Positions 50,954 to 58,842 of a stretch of DNA of 58,842 nt are shown here, piece after piece. The notes under the pieces are model-generated. The model saw nothing but the letters and a program-made list of their open reading frames with translations, was not told the origin of the DNA and ran no database searches. How positions within the stretch are numbered: the stretch's first letter is position 1; each line of letters begins with the position of its first letter. This stretch comes from an uncultured Prevotellaceae bacterium (GTDB lineage: Bacteria > Bacteroidota > Bacteroidia > Bacteroidales > Bacteroidaceae), in NCBI GenBank assembly GCA_937900485.1, contig CALCEL010000001.1:1-58842 (forward strand), given 5' to 3'. The translations under genes and the position numbers were made by a program.

Positions 50954-51802
50954 CTATTCATCCAACGTAGCCAGTTTCAAACCGTCACTGAGCAGTTCGA
51001 TTTTCTTCTGTTTGTACAAATCGCCGACTGCCTGCTTGAAGGTTTTCTTGCTTACTTGAAACACTTCATATATCTCATCAGCGGGAGACTTGTCATGATA
51101 CGGACAAAAACCGTCGTGAGAGAGTATATATTCATACAGGTGTTCAGAGAAATCTTTGACGTGGCCACGTCCGTTCTTCTGCAAAGACAGGTCTAACTTT
51201 CCGTCACTTCTGACGTTTTTCACGTAAGCCGTGAGCACATCACCCGTGTGTATGTTACGGAACAGCTCATTCTGGTAAATCAGACCGCTGTATTGTCCTT
51301 CCACAATAGCCTTGAATCCTAGATCCGTTTTTTGCTGTATGAGTACACTGACCTCCTGACCTACGGAGTATGGCGGCATTTCCTTACTCAGGAACTTCTC
51401 CACCTTAGCAGAAGCAACGATACGATATGTCAACGCATCGATATATGTGTAGACAACATAACTTTTTCCTTGCTGCATCCTCATCTTCTGCTCTCTGAAC
51501 GGGCAAAACAAATCCTTCATCAGTCCCCAATCCAAAAAAGCTCCGGACTCATTCACCCAATTAACCTTAAGATAGGCGAACTCCCCCACCTCAGTCAATG
51601 GAGTCTCGGTGGTAGCCACCAGTCGTTCCTCGCTGTCAAGATAGAGGAACACGTCGAGCACATCACCCGGCTTGGCGCCGTCCGGCACATAACGTTTCGG
51701 CAGCAATATCTCACCTATCTCGCCACCATCCAGATAAAGACCGAAATCCACCTCTTTCACCACCTCGAGATTATTCCTCTTTCCTAATTGTATTTTATTC
51801 AT
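50954..51802 (-). CDS. CvfB/YitL-like S1 RNA-binding protein
   Basis: 282 residues from ATG 51802, preceded by an AGGAAAGGA ribosome-binding site; the longer frame to 51952 would run into the upstream ATPase gene and has no homologous character. Tandem S1-type OB folds: residues ~5-65 (LEVVKEVDFGLYLDGGEIGEILLPKRYVP), ~70-135 (FAYLKVNWVNESGAFLDWGLMKDLFCPF), ~150-215 (GQYSGLIYQNELFRNIHTGD...GKLDLSLQ), then a C-terminal winged helix (HDGFCPYHDKSPADEIYEVFQVSKKTFKQAVGDLYKQKKI). Architecture equals CvfB, an RNA-binding regulator of virulence genes in staphylococci. Target RNAs unknown. Confidence 0.9.
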   Translation of the reverse strand: MNKIQLGKRNNLEVVKEVDFGLYLDGGEIGEILLPKRYVPDGAKPGDVLDVFLYLDSEERLVATTETPLTEVGEFAYLKVNWVNESGAFLDWGLMKDLFCPFREQKMRMQQGKSYVVYTYIDALTYRIVASAKVEKFLSKEMPPYSVGQEVSVLIQQKTDLGFKAIVEGQYSGLIYQNELFRNIHTGDVLTAYVKNVRSDGKLDLSLQKNGRGHVKDFSEHLYEYILSHDGFCPYHDKSPADEIYEVFQVSKKTFKQAVGDLYKQKKIELLSDGLKLATLDE

Positions 51803-51836
51803 AAATATATCCTTTCCTGAATTAATGGTTAACCAG

Positions 51837-52562
51837 TTATCTGTCCGTGACATTGTCATCCTCACTTCTTGTCTCCATATTATCATTATCGAGAGAAATC
51901 TTACCGTCAAGAATATGTATTGTCCGGTCAGTTGTCTTAGCCAGTGTCTCATCGTGAGTCACTATGACAAACGTCTGTCCGAATTTATCGCGTAAATTGA
52001 AAAACAGCTGATGAAGCTCCGCCTTATTCTGAGAGTCGAGACTACCGGAAGGCTCATCCGCGAGTATCACCTCCGGATTGTTTATCAGTGCCCTAGCGAC
52101 AGCGATTCTCTGCTTCTCACCTCCAGACAGCTCAGACGGCTTATGCGACGCTCTGCCCGAGAGTCCCAGAAAATCCAGCAACTCAGAAGCACGTTTTCTT
52201 ATCTCATTTTTATTTTTATATTGAGACACATGTCTGTCGTAGGCTATCATAGCTGGAATCATCACGTTCTCCAGAGCGGTGAACTCAGGAAGCAGCTGAT
52301 GAAACTGGAACACAAAACCTATATGTTGGTTTCTGAAAGTAGCGAGTTCCTTCTGTCCTAATGCTGTCACGTCAACGCCATTGATAACCACGCTACCCGA
52401 GTCTGCGTCATCAAGAGTACCTATTATTTGCAGAAGAGTGGTCTTACCGGCTCCTGACGGTCCCACGATACTTACCACTTCCCCTTTGGACACCTCCATG
52501 TCAATACCCTTCAACACATGTAGAGAGCCAAAACTTTTTCTTATATTCGTTAATTTAATCAT
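51837..52562 (-). CDS. lolD: ABC transporter ATPase, LolD/MacB-type
   Basis: 241 residues. Walker A GPSGAGKTT (34-42), Q-loop HQLLPEFTALENV, signature LSGGEKQRIAVARAL, Walker B VILADEPSG, H-loop VIVTHDETLA. The sequence after Walker A (TLLQIIGTLDDADSGSVVINGVDVTAL) and the signature are those of LolD, the motor of the LolCDE lipoprotein-release complex, although MacB-like and FtsE-like exporters are close. No permease gene is next to it, so the partner is elsewhere. The C-terminal ~18 residues are a polar extension. Confidence 0.85.
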   Translation of the reverse strand: MIKLTNIRKSFGSLHVLKGIDMEVSKGEVVSIVGPSGAGKTTLLQIIGTLDDADSGSVVINGVDVTALGQKELATFRNQHIGFVFQFHQLLPEFTALENVMIPAMIAYDRHVSQYKNKNEIRKRASELLDFLGLSGRASHKPSELSGGEKQRIAVARALINNPEVILADEPSGSLDSQNKAELHQLFFNLRDKFGQTFVIVTHDETLAKTTDRTIHILDGKISLDNDNMETRSEDDNVTDR

Positions 52563-52628
52563 ATATAATCCATCGTGATGAGATGTCTATTGTCGTCATC
52601 TCCGAGTCACATTTCCCATAAAGGGAAA

Positions 52629-52636
52629 CAAAGTTA
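52629..52636 (-). promoter_or_regulatory. -7 element for the LolD/CvfB transcript
   Basis: TAACTTTG on the minus strand, exact TAnnTTTG, 67 bases before the ATG at 52562. Confidence 0.6.
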
Positions 52637-52695
52637 TGGAATTAAAATATGAATGACAATTATTTACGCATAAGAAATGCCACACACGTTTATTT

Positions 52696-54771
52696 TTAAC
52701 CATTGAAGAGACTCTCTTGTACCTCACCCTCCTGATCCGGGAATATAATCATCAAACTGCAATGGTTGAAGTCATTCTGTATGATGCTAAACAGTTTACT
52801 GAATGAGTGCTGGTATGATATACCACCTTTTCTTGCCGTGATGACGACAAAAAGATGGTCACTTGACACCTTTTCCTTAAGTTGGACGAAGTCACCCCAG
52901 TTCTCAAGGTTTCGATATTCAGCTCTGGCGCTCTTATGTCTGTCCTTCATATATTTCATTATCATCTTGTCTGTGACGGCAGGAGCATTAAACTCAATAA
53001 TACATCCAAGATCCTCCGCCATTCTCGCTATTCTGTTTATCCATCTGTAGAAACCCTTCTCGAACTCGGCGTTCTCAGGCAAAGCCACTATGATGCGCCG
53101 CACCGTATTGGCAGGTATTCTCATGTTAACTATAGTCAGCTGTCTGTTCATACCGTTAACAAGTCCGTTAGCGAACGTGCCGAGGAACGAGTCATTCTCG
53201 TATCTCTTGTGATGGAGACCTATCACCATCTCACTGGCATCATTCTCCATCATGGAGTGTATAGCCGCCGTGGCGAAGTTTACCGCCAGTCTTGTCTGTG
53301 TCTGTATAGGCACATCCGCTGCAGCAGCCACTTGCCTCGCTATGTCCAGACATTCTTTACTATGTGCCTGTGCGGCGATACTCATATTAGAGTCCTCTAT
53401 CATGTTGAGACAGATGAGTCCACGGTTAAGTTTCTTGTTTCTCATCATTATAGCAGCACCCATCAACGTCTCGATATTGCTTGGGTCATTAATCGGCACA
53501 AGCATTTTCTCATCATCTCTCGATGTTGAGTCTTGTCTCTTACCTGACTCATGGTCTCCGACACGCTCATCAATCTTCAGCTGCTTGGCGGAGTACTCAG
53601 TGGCGAAAGAACTGATGACACATGTAATCAGAATCATCATGACGACACCCTCGAGTATGGTGTTGTCCATAAGCGGTACGCCGGGACTTTCCTCTAATTT
53701 GATGCCGACCATCACCATTGCCAGTGAGCCTGCGGCTTGCGCCTCGGTCAGTCCGAACATCATCATACCTTGATACTTAGTGTACTTAAACAGATACTGG
53801 CATGCCACGGCGGCGAGATATTTACTCAATGTGGCAGCTATGACAATCACTATTACGACATACAATGCGTTCCACTCCTTAAACATTGGTGCCACATTGA
53901 CAATCATACCCACTCCAATGAGGAAGTAAGGGACGAAGATAGCGTTACCCACGAACTCCAGACGATTCATCAGAGGAGAGCTCTTAGGCACGAATCTGTT
54001 GAGAACCAGTCCAGACAAGAACGCTCCGAGTATACCCTCGACTCCGCACACCTCAGCAAAGGCAGCGGAAAAGAAAATAATCGCAAGCGTACATATGAAC
54101 TGTAGTTTCGGGTCACTGACATTCCTGAAGAACATACGTATTGCTCGAGGTACGACCACAAACATAATGACGATATACAGAGACAACTTAATGACGAACC
54201 ATATCCAAAACCACAGGTTATTCTCGCCTCTCATCACACCGGTCACACCTGCCAATACGACAAGAGAGACGACGAGAGCCACCATTGTAGCGACGACGCT
54301 GACAGTAACAGCGGGATTTTTCGAAATGCCGTAACGCGTCACAATAGGATAAGACACCAAAGTATGAGAAGCCAAGATACAGGCGAGCAACAAAGACGCA
54401 GGTACGGAATATCCCAGCAGATAGTAACCAGACACATAACCGAACACAAACGGTATCAACGTAGTGAACCATCCGAACACGAGACCATGATTCTTGTTCT
54501 TCTTGAAACTCTGCATATCCATCTCCAGTCCAGCGAGAAACATTATGAAATAAATTCCGACCTTACCAAAAAGCTCGAAAGAGGCGTCTCGCTGCAAAAC
54601 ATTCAGTCCATGCTCACCCACAATCACACCAGCCACAATCATACCTATGAGATTAGGCATGCGCAAACGGTTCAACAACATCGGCGTGAACAATATGATA
54701 CAAAGAACCAGGAAAAAAATCCAAGTAGGATCTGTTACCGGCAAATGAAGGAATGTGTTAATCAAGTCCAA
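52696..54771 (-). CDS. Kef/CPA2-type cation:proton antiporter with USP-like domain
   Basis: 691 residues. N-terminal ~400 residues are the antiporter: ~12 membrane helices with MPNLIGMIVAGVIVGEHGLNVL, KVGIYFIMFLAGLEMD, and the core GVEGILGAFLSGLVLNRFVPK. The C-terminal ~270 residues are cytoplasmic and resemble universal-stress-protein folds (MLVPINDPSNIETLMGAAIMM; IIVALPENAEFEKGF). Exchanges Na+ or K+ for protons. No ATG exists between the in-frame stop (54793-54795) and residue 31, so translation begins at TTG 54771 (or TTG 54765); relatives start at the same place with conserved LTDPTWIFF. Confidence 0.88.
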   Translation of the reverse strand: MDLINTFLHLPVTDPTWIFFLVLCIILFTPMLLNRLRMPNLIGMIVAGVIVGEHGLNVLQRDASFELFGKVGIYFIMFLAGLEMDMQSFKKNKNHGLVFGWFTTLIPFVFGYVSGYYLLGYSVPASLLLACILASHTLVSYPIVTRYGISKNPAVTVSVVATMVALVVSLVVLAGVTGVMRGENNLWFWIWFVIKLSLYIVIMFVVVPRAIRMFFRNVSDPKLQFICTLAIIFFSAAFAEVCGVEGILGAFLSGLVLNRFVPKSSPLMNRLEFVGNAIFVPYFLIGVGMIVNVAPMFKEWNALYVVIVIVIAATLSKYLAAVACQYLFKYTKYQGMMMFGLTEAQAAGSLAMVMVGIKLEESPGVPLMDNTILEGVVMMILITCVISSFATEYSAKQLKIDERVGDHESGKRQDSTSRDDEKMLVPINDPSNIETLMGAAIMMRNKKLNRGLICLNMIEDSNMSIAAQAHSKECLDIARQVAAAADVPIQTQTRLAVNFATAAIHSMMENDASEMVIGLHHKRYENDSFLGTFANGLVNGMNRQLTIVNMRIPANTVRRIIVALPENAEFEKGFYRWINRIARMAEDLGCIIEFNAPAVTDKMIMKYMKDRHKSARAEYRNLENWGDFVQLKEKVSSDHLFVVITARKGGISYQHSFSKLFSIIQNDFNHCSLMIIFPDQEGEVQESLFNG

Positions 54772-54841
54772 TTTAAGTAGTGTTTTATAGAATTATATTT
54801 GATTTTACGCAACGTGATTGATATATTCACCTATTTTAACG

Positions 54842-54849
54842 CAAAGTTA
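54842..54849 (-). promoter_or_regulatory. -7 element for the antiporter gene
   Basis: TAACTTTG on the minus strand, exact TAnnTTTG, ~70 bases before the TTG start; divergent from the asd promoter 43 bases away. Confidence 0.6.
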
Positions 54850-54892
54850 CTAACTTTTAATTGTATACTTTTACATTTTCGGATTAAAATTG

Positions 54893-54934
54893 TAATTTTG
54901 CACCCAATTTCACAAACAATCTGTAATCAGATTG
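54893..54934 (+). promoter_or_regulatory. asd promoter and leader hairpin
   Basis: TAATTTTG (54893-54900) is an exact -7 element. The ~70-base leader contains a perfect hairpin CAATCTG-TAAT-CAGATTG (54917-54934); CCAAT just upstream (54904-54908) could pair instead with ATTGG (54931-54935), so two alternative folds are possible. Confidence 0.55.
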
Positions 54935-54979
54935 GCTCAAATAACACAAAATAGATTAGGATAAATAATATTAGATAAT

Positions 54980-56038
54980 ATGAAAGTAGCTATTGTTGGC
55001 GCATCAGGCGCCGTAGGTCAGGAGTTTCTTCGTGTATTGGAAGAGAGAAACTTTCCGCTTGACGATTTAGTTCTCTTTGGTTCAACTCGCAGCGCAGGGA
55101 CGAAGTATAAGTTCCGCGGCAAGGAATATGAGGTCAAGCTCTTGAAGCATGGTGACGACTTTAAGGACGTGGACATTGCCTTCACAAGCGCTGGTGCGGG
55201 AACATCAAAGGAGTTCGCCGAGGACATCACAAAATACGGAGCAGTCATGATTGACAACTCTAGTGCTTTCAGAATGGACGACGATGTACCTTTGGTAGTT
55301 CCTGAGTGCAACGCTGAAGATGCGTTGAACAGACCAAGAGGCATCATTGCCAATCCTAACTGTACAACTATCATGATGGTGGTGGTACTCAAGCCAATCG
55401 AAAGTCTGTCACACATCACACGTCTGCACGTGGCATCATACCAGAGTGCCTCTGGAGCCGGAGCCGCTGCTATGGCCGAGCTTCAAGAGCAGTACAAGCA
55501 GCTCGCCAACGAGGAGCAGCCGACAGTCAACAAGTTCGCTTATCAGTTGGCATACAATGTCATTCCACAGATTGACGTGTTCCAGGACAACGGATACACT
55601 AAGGAAGAGATGAAGATGTTCAACGAGACACGTAAGATCATGCACACAGACGCCAAGTGCTCTGCCATGTGCGTACGTATCTCTTCACTGCGCGCACACT
55701 CAGAGGCTGTGTGGATTGAGACAGAGAAGCCAATCTCTGTTGAGGACGCCAAGGCCGCCATCGCTGCCGCTAACGGTGTAACACTCATCGACGACCCACA
55801 GCGTGTTGGTGCTAAGGCTAACACTGACGCCACAAAGGAGACGATGGAGGGACTGCCTTACCCAATGCCTTTGTACACAGCAGGCAAGGACGACGTTTAC
55901 GTGGGACGCGTGAGAAAAGACATTGCCAACGAGAATGGTATCACACTCTGGCTGTCTGGAGACCAGATCAAAAAGGGAGCCGCACTCAACGCAGTACAGA
56001 TTGCAGAGTACCTCATCAAGGTCGGCAACGTGAAATAA
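54980..56038 (+). CDS. asd: Aspartate-semialdehyde dehydrogenase
   Basis: 352 residues. Reduces aspartyl phosphate to the semialdehyde for lysine/diaminopimelate, threonine and methionine. Nucleotide-binding VGASGAVGQEFLRVLEER at 6-23, FGSTRSAGTKYKFRG, catalytic Cys128 in NPNCTT, substrate-binding SYQSASGAGAAAMAEL, and catalytic His in SSLRAHSEAVW near 236. Own promoter and terminator, single gene. Confidence 0.96.
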   Translation: MKVAIVGASGAVGQEFLRVLEERNFPLDDLVLFGSTRSAGTKYKFRGKEYEVKLLKHGDDFKDVDIAFTSAGAGTSKEFAEDITKYGAVMIDNSSAFRMDDDVPLVVPECNAEDALNRPRGIIANPNCTTIMMVVVLKPIESLSHITRLHVASYQSASGAGAAAMAELQEQYKQLANEEQPTVNKFAYQLAYNVIPQIDVFQDNGYTKEEMKMFNETRKIMHTDAKCSAMCVRISSLRAHSEAVWIETEKPISVEDAKAAIAAANGVTLIDDPQRVGAKANTDATKETMEGLPYPMPLYTAGKDDVYVGRVRKDIANENGITLWLSGDQIKKGAALNAVQIAEYLIKVGNVK

Positions 56039-56060
56039 TCATACACTATATATAATATGG

Positions 56061-56092
56061 GAAAAGCGGGTACATCCCCGCTTTTCTTTTTT
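56061..56092 (+). terminator. Rho-independent terminator after asd
   Basis: GAAAAGCGGG (56061-56070) pairs with CCCGCTTTTC (56077-56086) around TACATC, followed by TTTTTT. Separates asd from the convergent regulator gene. Confidence 0.88.
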
Positions 56093-56166
56093 ATCACGTC
56101 AGATGAGTCGTTCGCTTAGACAGAGTAAGACAGCCTCATCCCATTATTTTGCTTTACTGAAAAACG

Positions 56167-58644
56167 CTATTCCACACAACTATTCCTTCTGTACTCTGAC
56201 GGGCTGACGCCGACGTCAGCCTTGAAGACACGAGAGAAATAGCTTGGCGTCTCGAAGCCACAGGCAATTTGTATGTCAACCATAGACACCTCTGAGTCCA
56301 GCAACAGTTCCTTCGCCTTAGCTATTCTATGCATACGGATATAATGCGTGGTATCGATATCCGTGAGATTCTTAAGTTTCCTGTTCAGCGTTCCTGTGGT
56401 AGTATTCAAGAGATCCGCCAACATTGCCGAGCTGAAATCAGAGTCAGACATATTCTGTTGGATAGTCTTGTTGACCTTATCAATAAACAAACGCTCCTTG
56501 TTAGACATACGTAAGTCATACGTCTCCCTAATCACCGGTGTATTACCATTTGAGGCCTGTGCATTTCTGGAAGAAACATCATTCTCAGCAGTCTCGTCGG
56601 CGTCACTCACAGTATCTCCGGCAGAGTGTGTAGTGACAGAGTTGGCCGTTATCGAAGCCTTGAAGCGGTCTCTCAGGATACGTCTTTGCTCCAGCAGTTT
56701 TCTTATTCTGAGCAGCAGCTCACCAGGGATGAAAGGCTTTCCGAGGTACACCTCAGCTCCGGCGTCTATACCGACAAGCCTATCCTCGTTCTCCACTCTG
56801 GCGGAGACGACGATGATCGGCAGATGATTGACGCTGTCATCCTCCCTGATATGCTTCATCAGCTCAAGTCCGTTCATACGCGGCATCATAATATCCGTGA
56901 TAAGACAATCTGGCATCTTCTCACGGATCATCTCAAGCGCCTCCTGGCCATCTTTAGCCCAAGCATAGACATAGCCCTCACTCTTCAGCATCTCTGTTAT
57001 GAGCAGAGCCACGTCAGGATCATCCTCCGCCAATATCACATAATTACCATTATCTTTCTCATGTGTGACAGGCACGCCGTCTCTATGCTCCACCCCATGC
57101 TCCAACATCATTTTAGCATCCGTCATCACCTGAGTCTTAGAATACTCCGTAATGATATTACGGTCAATATTACCGTTTTTAGAATACTCTATCATTTCTG
57201 TGACCAGAGTGAGCAGATTCTTGGTCTGTCTCTCCACCGCATCGAACTCATTTTGTGCCACCACATTATCGAGCGGGAGGAATTTCCTCAGTTGTTGAGT
57301 CATACCGATGACGACCGTCAACGGTGTGCGCAACTGATGCGTGACGCCCCTATAGAAATCCTGTCTCTCCTGATCCATCTTCTTCAACGCCTCTGTCGCC
57401 TTTCTTCTCTCTCCCATCCATCGGAACATAAAAGAGAAAGCAATTACCACCAAAGCGAAAATAGCCACGGAGCCATTCAATATGATGTTACGTATCCTTT
57501 TTTCGTTACGCACCTGTCCCTCCGCTATCTTAGCCTTGTTCGACTCGTAATTGACACGTCTGTTTTGTATATGATTATTGCTATCAACAAAGGCGATGGA
57601 GTCATTATACAGTTTACTGAGATGGTACTCCTTCAAAGCCTTCTCAGCATTACCGTTTTGCTCGTCGAACCTTGCGCACAGTCCATACATTCTGGCAAGA
57701 TGGTCCTTAGAGTTTATGTTGATGGCCATCTCCAGTCCCTTGTCAATGTATTTCTTAGCAGAGTCGTTCTGGTGTTCATTTATGTACAAGTTGATTATCG
57801 CTATACACGGCTCGAGCCAATGCCAGGAGTCACCGGTAGGATAACCAATCTCATAACTATTATGATAGTGTCTCAATGCCTCATCGTTGTTACCCTGCAG
57901 CTCAGCCAGTTTGCCCAAATACATATAACACAAACTGATTCCGATATGGTTATTCGAAGCCCTATTATATTCCAGAGAGCGATTATAATATATATAGGCG
58001 GAGTCCAAGTCTCCCTGATGCTCCTTCACACTTCCTATGTTAGCAAGGTTGATGGCCATACCCGTAGGGTTGTTGGCCATATCCTCATTTGAGAGTGACT
58101 TTCTGAAAAACTCCTCAGCCGCGTCATAGTTCTTCAGTGTCAGGAGGACGTTGCCAAGTCCATTCAGAGTACGTGTTGTGATTCTACGTATGGAGAGATC
58201 CTTCGTGTCATCAATCTTCTCACACAACTCGAGAGCCTGATAATGGCAGTCCGTCGCCATATCCATAAATCCGAGACGTCGGTAATTTGTACCCTGGTTG
58301 TTATATGCTATAATCAGCTGTATTGTGTCTTTAAGCTCCTGCGCCATGACGATACACGTGTCATGTTGACTTAAAGCCTCATCAAATATTGATTTGTTTC
58401 TTAACGCCCTTCCATATTTCTGTCTGACAATAAGCTCCGCTTTCTTCTCTCCCATGTCATGATATCTTATGACCAGCCTGCGCAACTCCTCTGAATTATC
58501 CTCTAAGCTGTCAGACAACATCGTTGCTTCCTTCTCCACAACATTATTCGTTTGCGGACCACTCTTATTGCAACCACCTATGAATACAAATATTGATAGC
58601 AATAATACGGGAAGACCTATTCTATTAATATTCTTACTTATCAT
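56167..58644 (-). CDS. Membrane hybrid regulator: TPR - DHp - receiver - AraC, without kinase ATP domain
   Basis: 825 residues. Lipobox-like signal LSIFVFIGGC (Cys25); periplasmic TPR sensor at ~65-345 (RTLNGLGNVLLTLKNYDAAEEFF, INLANIGSVKEHQGDLDSAYIYY); membrane helix ~386-409 (IILNGSVAIFALVVIAFSFMF); dimerisation/phosphoacceptor helix with His436 in GVTHQLRTPLTVVIG; receiver domain ~535-650 with acidic pair EDD, phospho-acceptor Asp584 in LITDIMMP, and Lys in LGKPF; AraC-type DNA-binding domain ~720-820 (SSAMLADLLNTTTGTLNRKLKNLTD; MVDIQIACGFETPSYFSRVFKADVGVSPSEYRR). Between the DHp helix pair (ends ~480) and the receiver there are only ~45 residues: the N, G1 and G2 boxes of the HATPase_c domain are absent. 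Related to Bacteroides hybrid two-component systems, which normally have it. Confidence 0.9.
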   Translation of the reverse strand: MISKNINRIGLPVLLLSIFVFIGGCNKSGPQTNNVVEKEATMLSDSLEDNSEELRRLVIRYHDMGEKKAELIVRQKYGRALRNKSIFDEALSQHDTCIVMAQELKDTIQLIIAYNNQGTNYRRLGFMDMATDCHYQALELCEKIDDTKDLSIRRITTRTLNGLGNVLLTLKNYDAAEEFFRKSLSNEDMANNPTGMAINLANIGSVKEHQGDLDSAYIYYNRSLEYNRASNNHIGISLCYMYLGKLAELQGNNDEALRHYHNSYEIGYPTGDSWHWLEPCIAIINLYINEHQNDSAKKYIDKGLEMAININSKDHLARMYGLCARFDEQNGNAEKALKEYHLSKLYNDSIAFVDSNNHIQNRRVNYESNKAKIAEGQVRNEKRIRNIILNGSVAIFALVVIAFSFMFRWMGERRKATEALKKMDQERQDFYRGVTHQLRTPLTVVIGMTQQLRKFLPLDNVVAQNEFDAVERQTKNLLTLVTEMIEYSKNGNIDRNIITEYSKTQVMTDAKMMLEHGVEHRDGVPVTHEKDNGNYVILAEDDPDVALLITEMLKSEGYVYAWAKDGQEALEMIREKMPDCLITDIMMPRMNGLELMKHIREDDSVNHLPIIVVSARVENEDRLVGIDAGAEVYLGKPFIPGELLLRIRKLLEQRRILRDRFKASITANSVTTHSAGDTVSDADETAENDVSSRNAQASNGNTPVIRETYDLRMSNKERLFIDKVNKTIQQNMSDSDFSSAMLADLLNTTTGTLNRKLKNLTDIDTTHYIRMHRIAKAKELLLDSEVSMVDIQIACGFETPSYFSRVFKADVGVSPSEYRRNSCVE

Positions 58645-58683
58645 GCACTGTTTAGGTTATCAATGGTATTCGAGAAAAGTACG

Positions 58684-58691
58684 CAAATATA
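58684..58691 (-). promoter_or_regulatory. -7 element for the hybrid regulator gene
   Basis: TATATTTG on the minus strand, exact TAnnTTTG, ~40 bases before the ATG at 58644. The remaining 58692-58842 shows no gene. Confidence 0.5.
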
Positions 58692-58842
58692 ATAATTAGT
58701 TATCAAAAATTATCATTTTTCGTATTTATATTTCACATTTATAACTAAAGTAGGTGTAATTAGTCGTCCCTCATAAAGCCCCCTTTTCCGTTCATGCATC
58801 CGCATAGCGAGAATTTGCAAAACACAATGACTGATTGTCAAG

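Noticed and set aside
52882..53529. 215-codon plus-strand frame inside the antiporter gene
   Set aside because: Shadow of the cytoplasmic USP-like domain; no independent start signal.
56626..58092. 488-codon plus-strand frame antisense to the hybrid regulator
   Set aside because: The minus-strand gene has clear domains in every part; the opposite frame is His/Leu/Ile/Arg-rich with no motif and is a mirror of biased codon use.
1..58842. Insertion sequences, transposases, integrases or toxin-antitoxin genes
   Set aside because: None of the reading frames shows the corresponding motifs; gene order is that of a core chromosome.

Overview
The window is ordinary low-to-mid GC chromosomal DNA from a member of the Bacteroidales, most likely a Prevotella-like (Prevotellaceae) bacterium. 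The evidence is consistent: many genes are preceded by the Bacteroidetes sigma-ABfr -7 element TAnnTTTG, four secreted proteins end in type-IX-secretion-like sorting tails, there are TANFOR/ECF-sigma/DUF4271/DUF3098 genes found almost only in Bacteroidetes, and conserved gene neighbourhoods of that order are present (ftsX-DUF3098-uppP-truB-queA; metK-DUF4271-hemD-rnpA; fur-purA; argB-ECF sigma). No rRNA, tRNA, CRISPR array, transposase or phage gene was seen.

Layout. 1-310: tail of a dispersed repeat, no gene. 311-6401 (-): four-gene surface-protein operon (sorting-domain protein, outer-membrane barrel, TANFOR-like protein, Big2 lipoprotein). 6601-12723 (+): uridine-kinase-like enzyme, an AraC-HTH/M49 dipeptidyl-peptidase III fusion with an AlkD-like gene, a Fur-family regulator and purA. 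12724-13729: repeat copy. 13730-17544: two secreted proteins with sorting tails facing each other across a shared terminator. 17577-22055 (-): greA, HIT, YgjP-like protease, hotdog thioesterase, menF, menD. 22299-26764 (-): TPR protein plus outer-membrane barrel. 26765-27541: repeat copy. 27542-29057 (-): YqaA-like and a polytopic membrane protein. 29227-38947 (+): a tightly packed run, miaB-ftsX-DUF3098-uppP-truB-queA-folK-DPPIV-argB-ECF sigma-putative anti-sigma. 38948-39651: repeat copy. 39652-42930 (-): metK-DUF4271-hemD-rnpA. 43613-47252 (-): polysaccharide flippase and an S46 dipeptidyl-peptidase. 47385-50627 (-): giant secreted sorting-tail protein. 50954-54771 (-): CvfB-like RNA-binding protein, LolD-like ATPase, Kef-type antiporter. 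54980-56038 (+): asd. 56167-58644 (-): TPR/DHp/receiver/AraC regulator.

How the genes fit together. The lifestyle suggested is a peptide-using anaerobe: three different dipeptidyl-peptidases (M49, S9B, S46), a menaquinone branch for anaerobic respiration, and a cell surface decorated with sorting-tail proteins. Housekeeping functions dominate the middle (tRNA modification, envelope lipid carrier recycling, purine, folate, lysine/threonine, arginine and SAM synthesis).

The most unusual items are: (1) a ~350 bp non-coding, internally palindromic repeat present in three full copies plus one truncated copy, all in the same orientation and spaced 12-14 kb apart; (2) a single continuous reading frame joining an AraC-type DNA-binding domain to a full zinc dipeptidyl-peptidase III; (3) a membrane-anchored hybrid regulator that keeps the phospho-acceptor helix, receiver and AraC output but has no kinase ATP-binding domain; (4) a terminator-like hairpin in the greA leader; and (5) a long metK leader with partial resemblance to the SAM-II riboswitch core.
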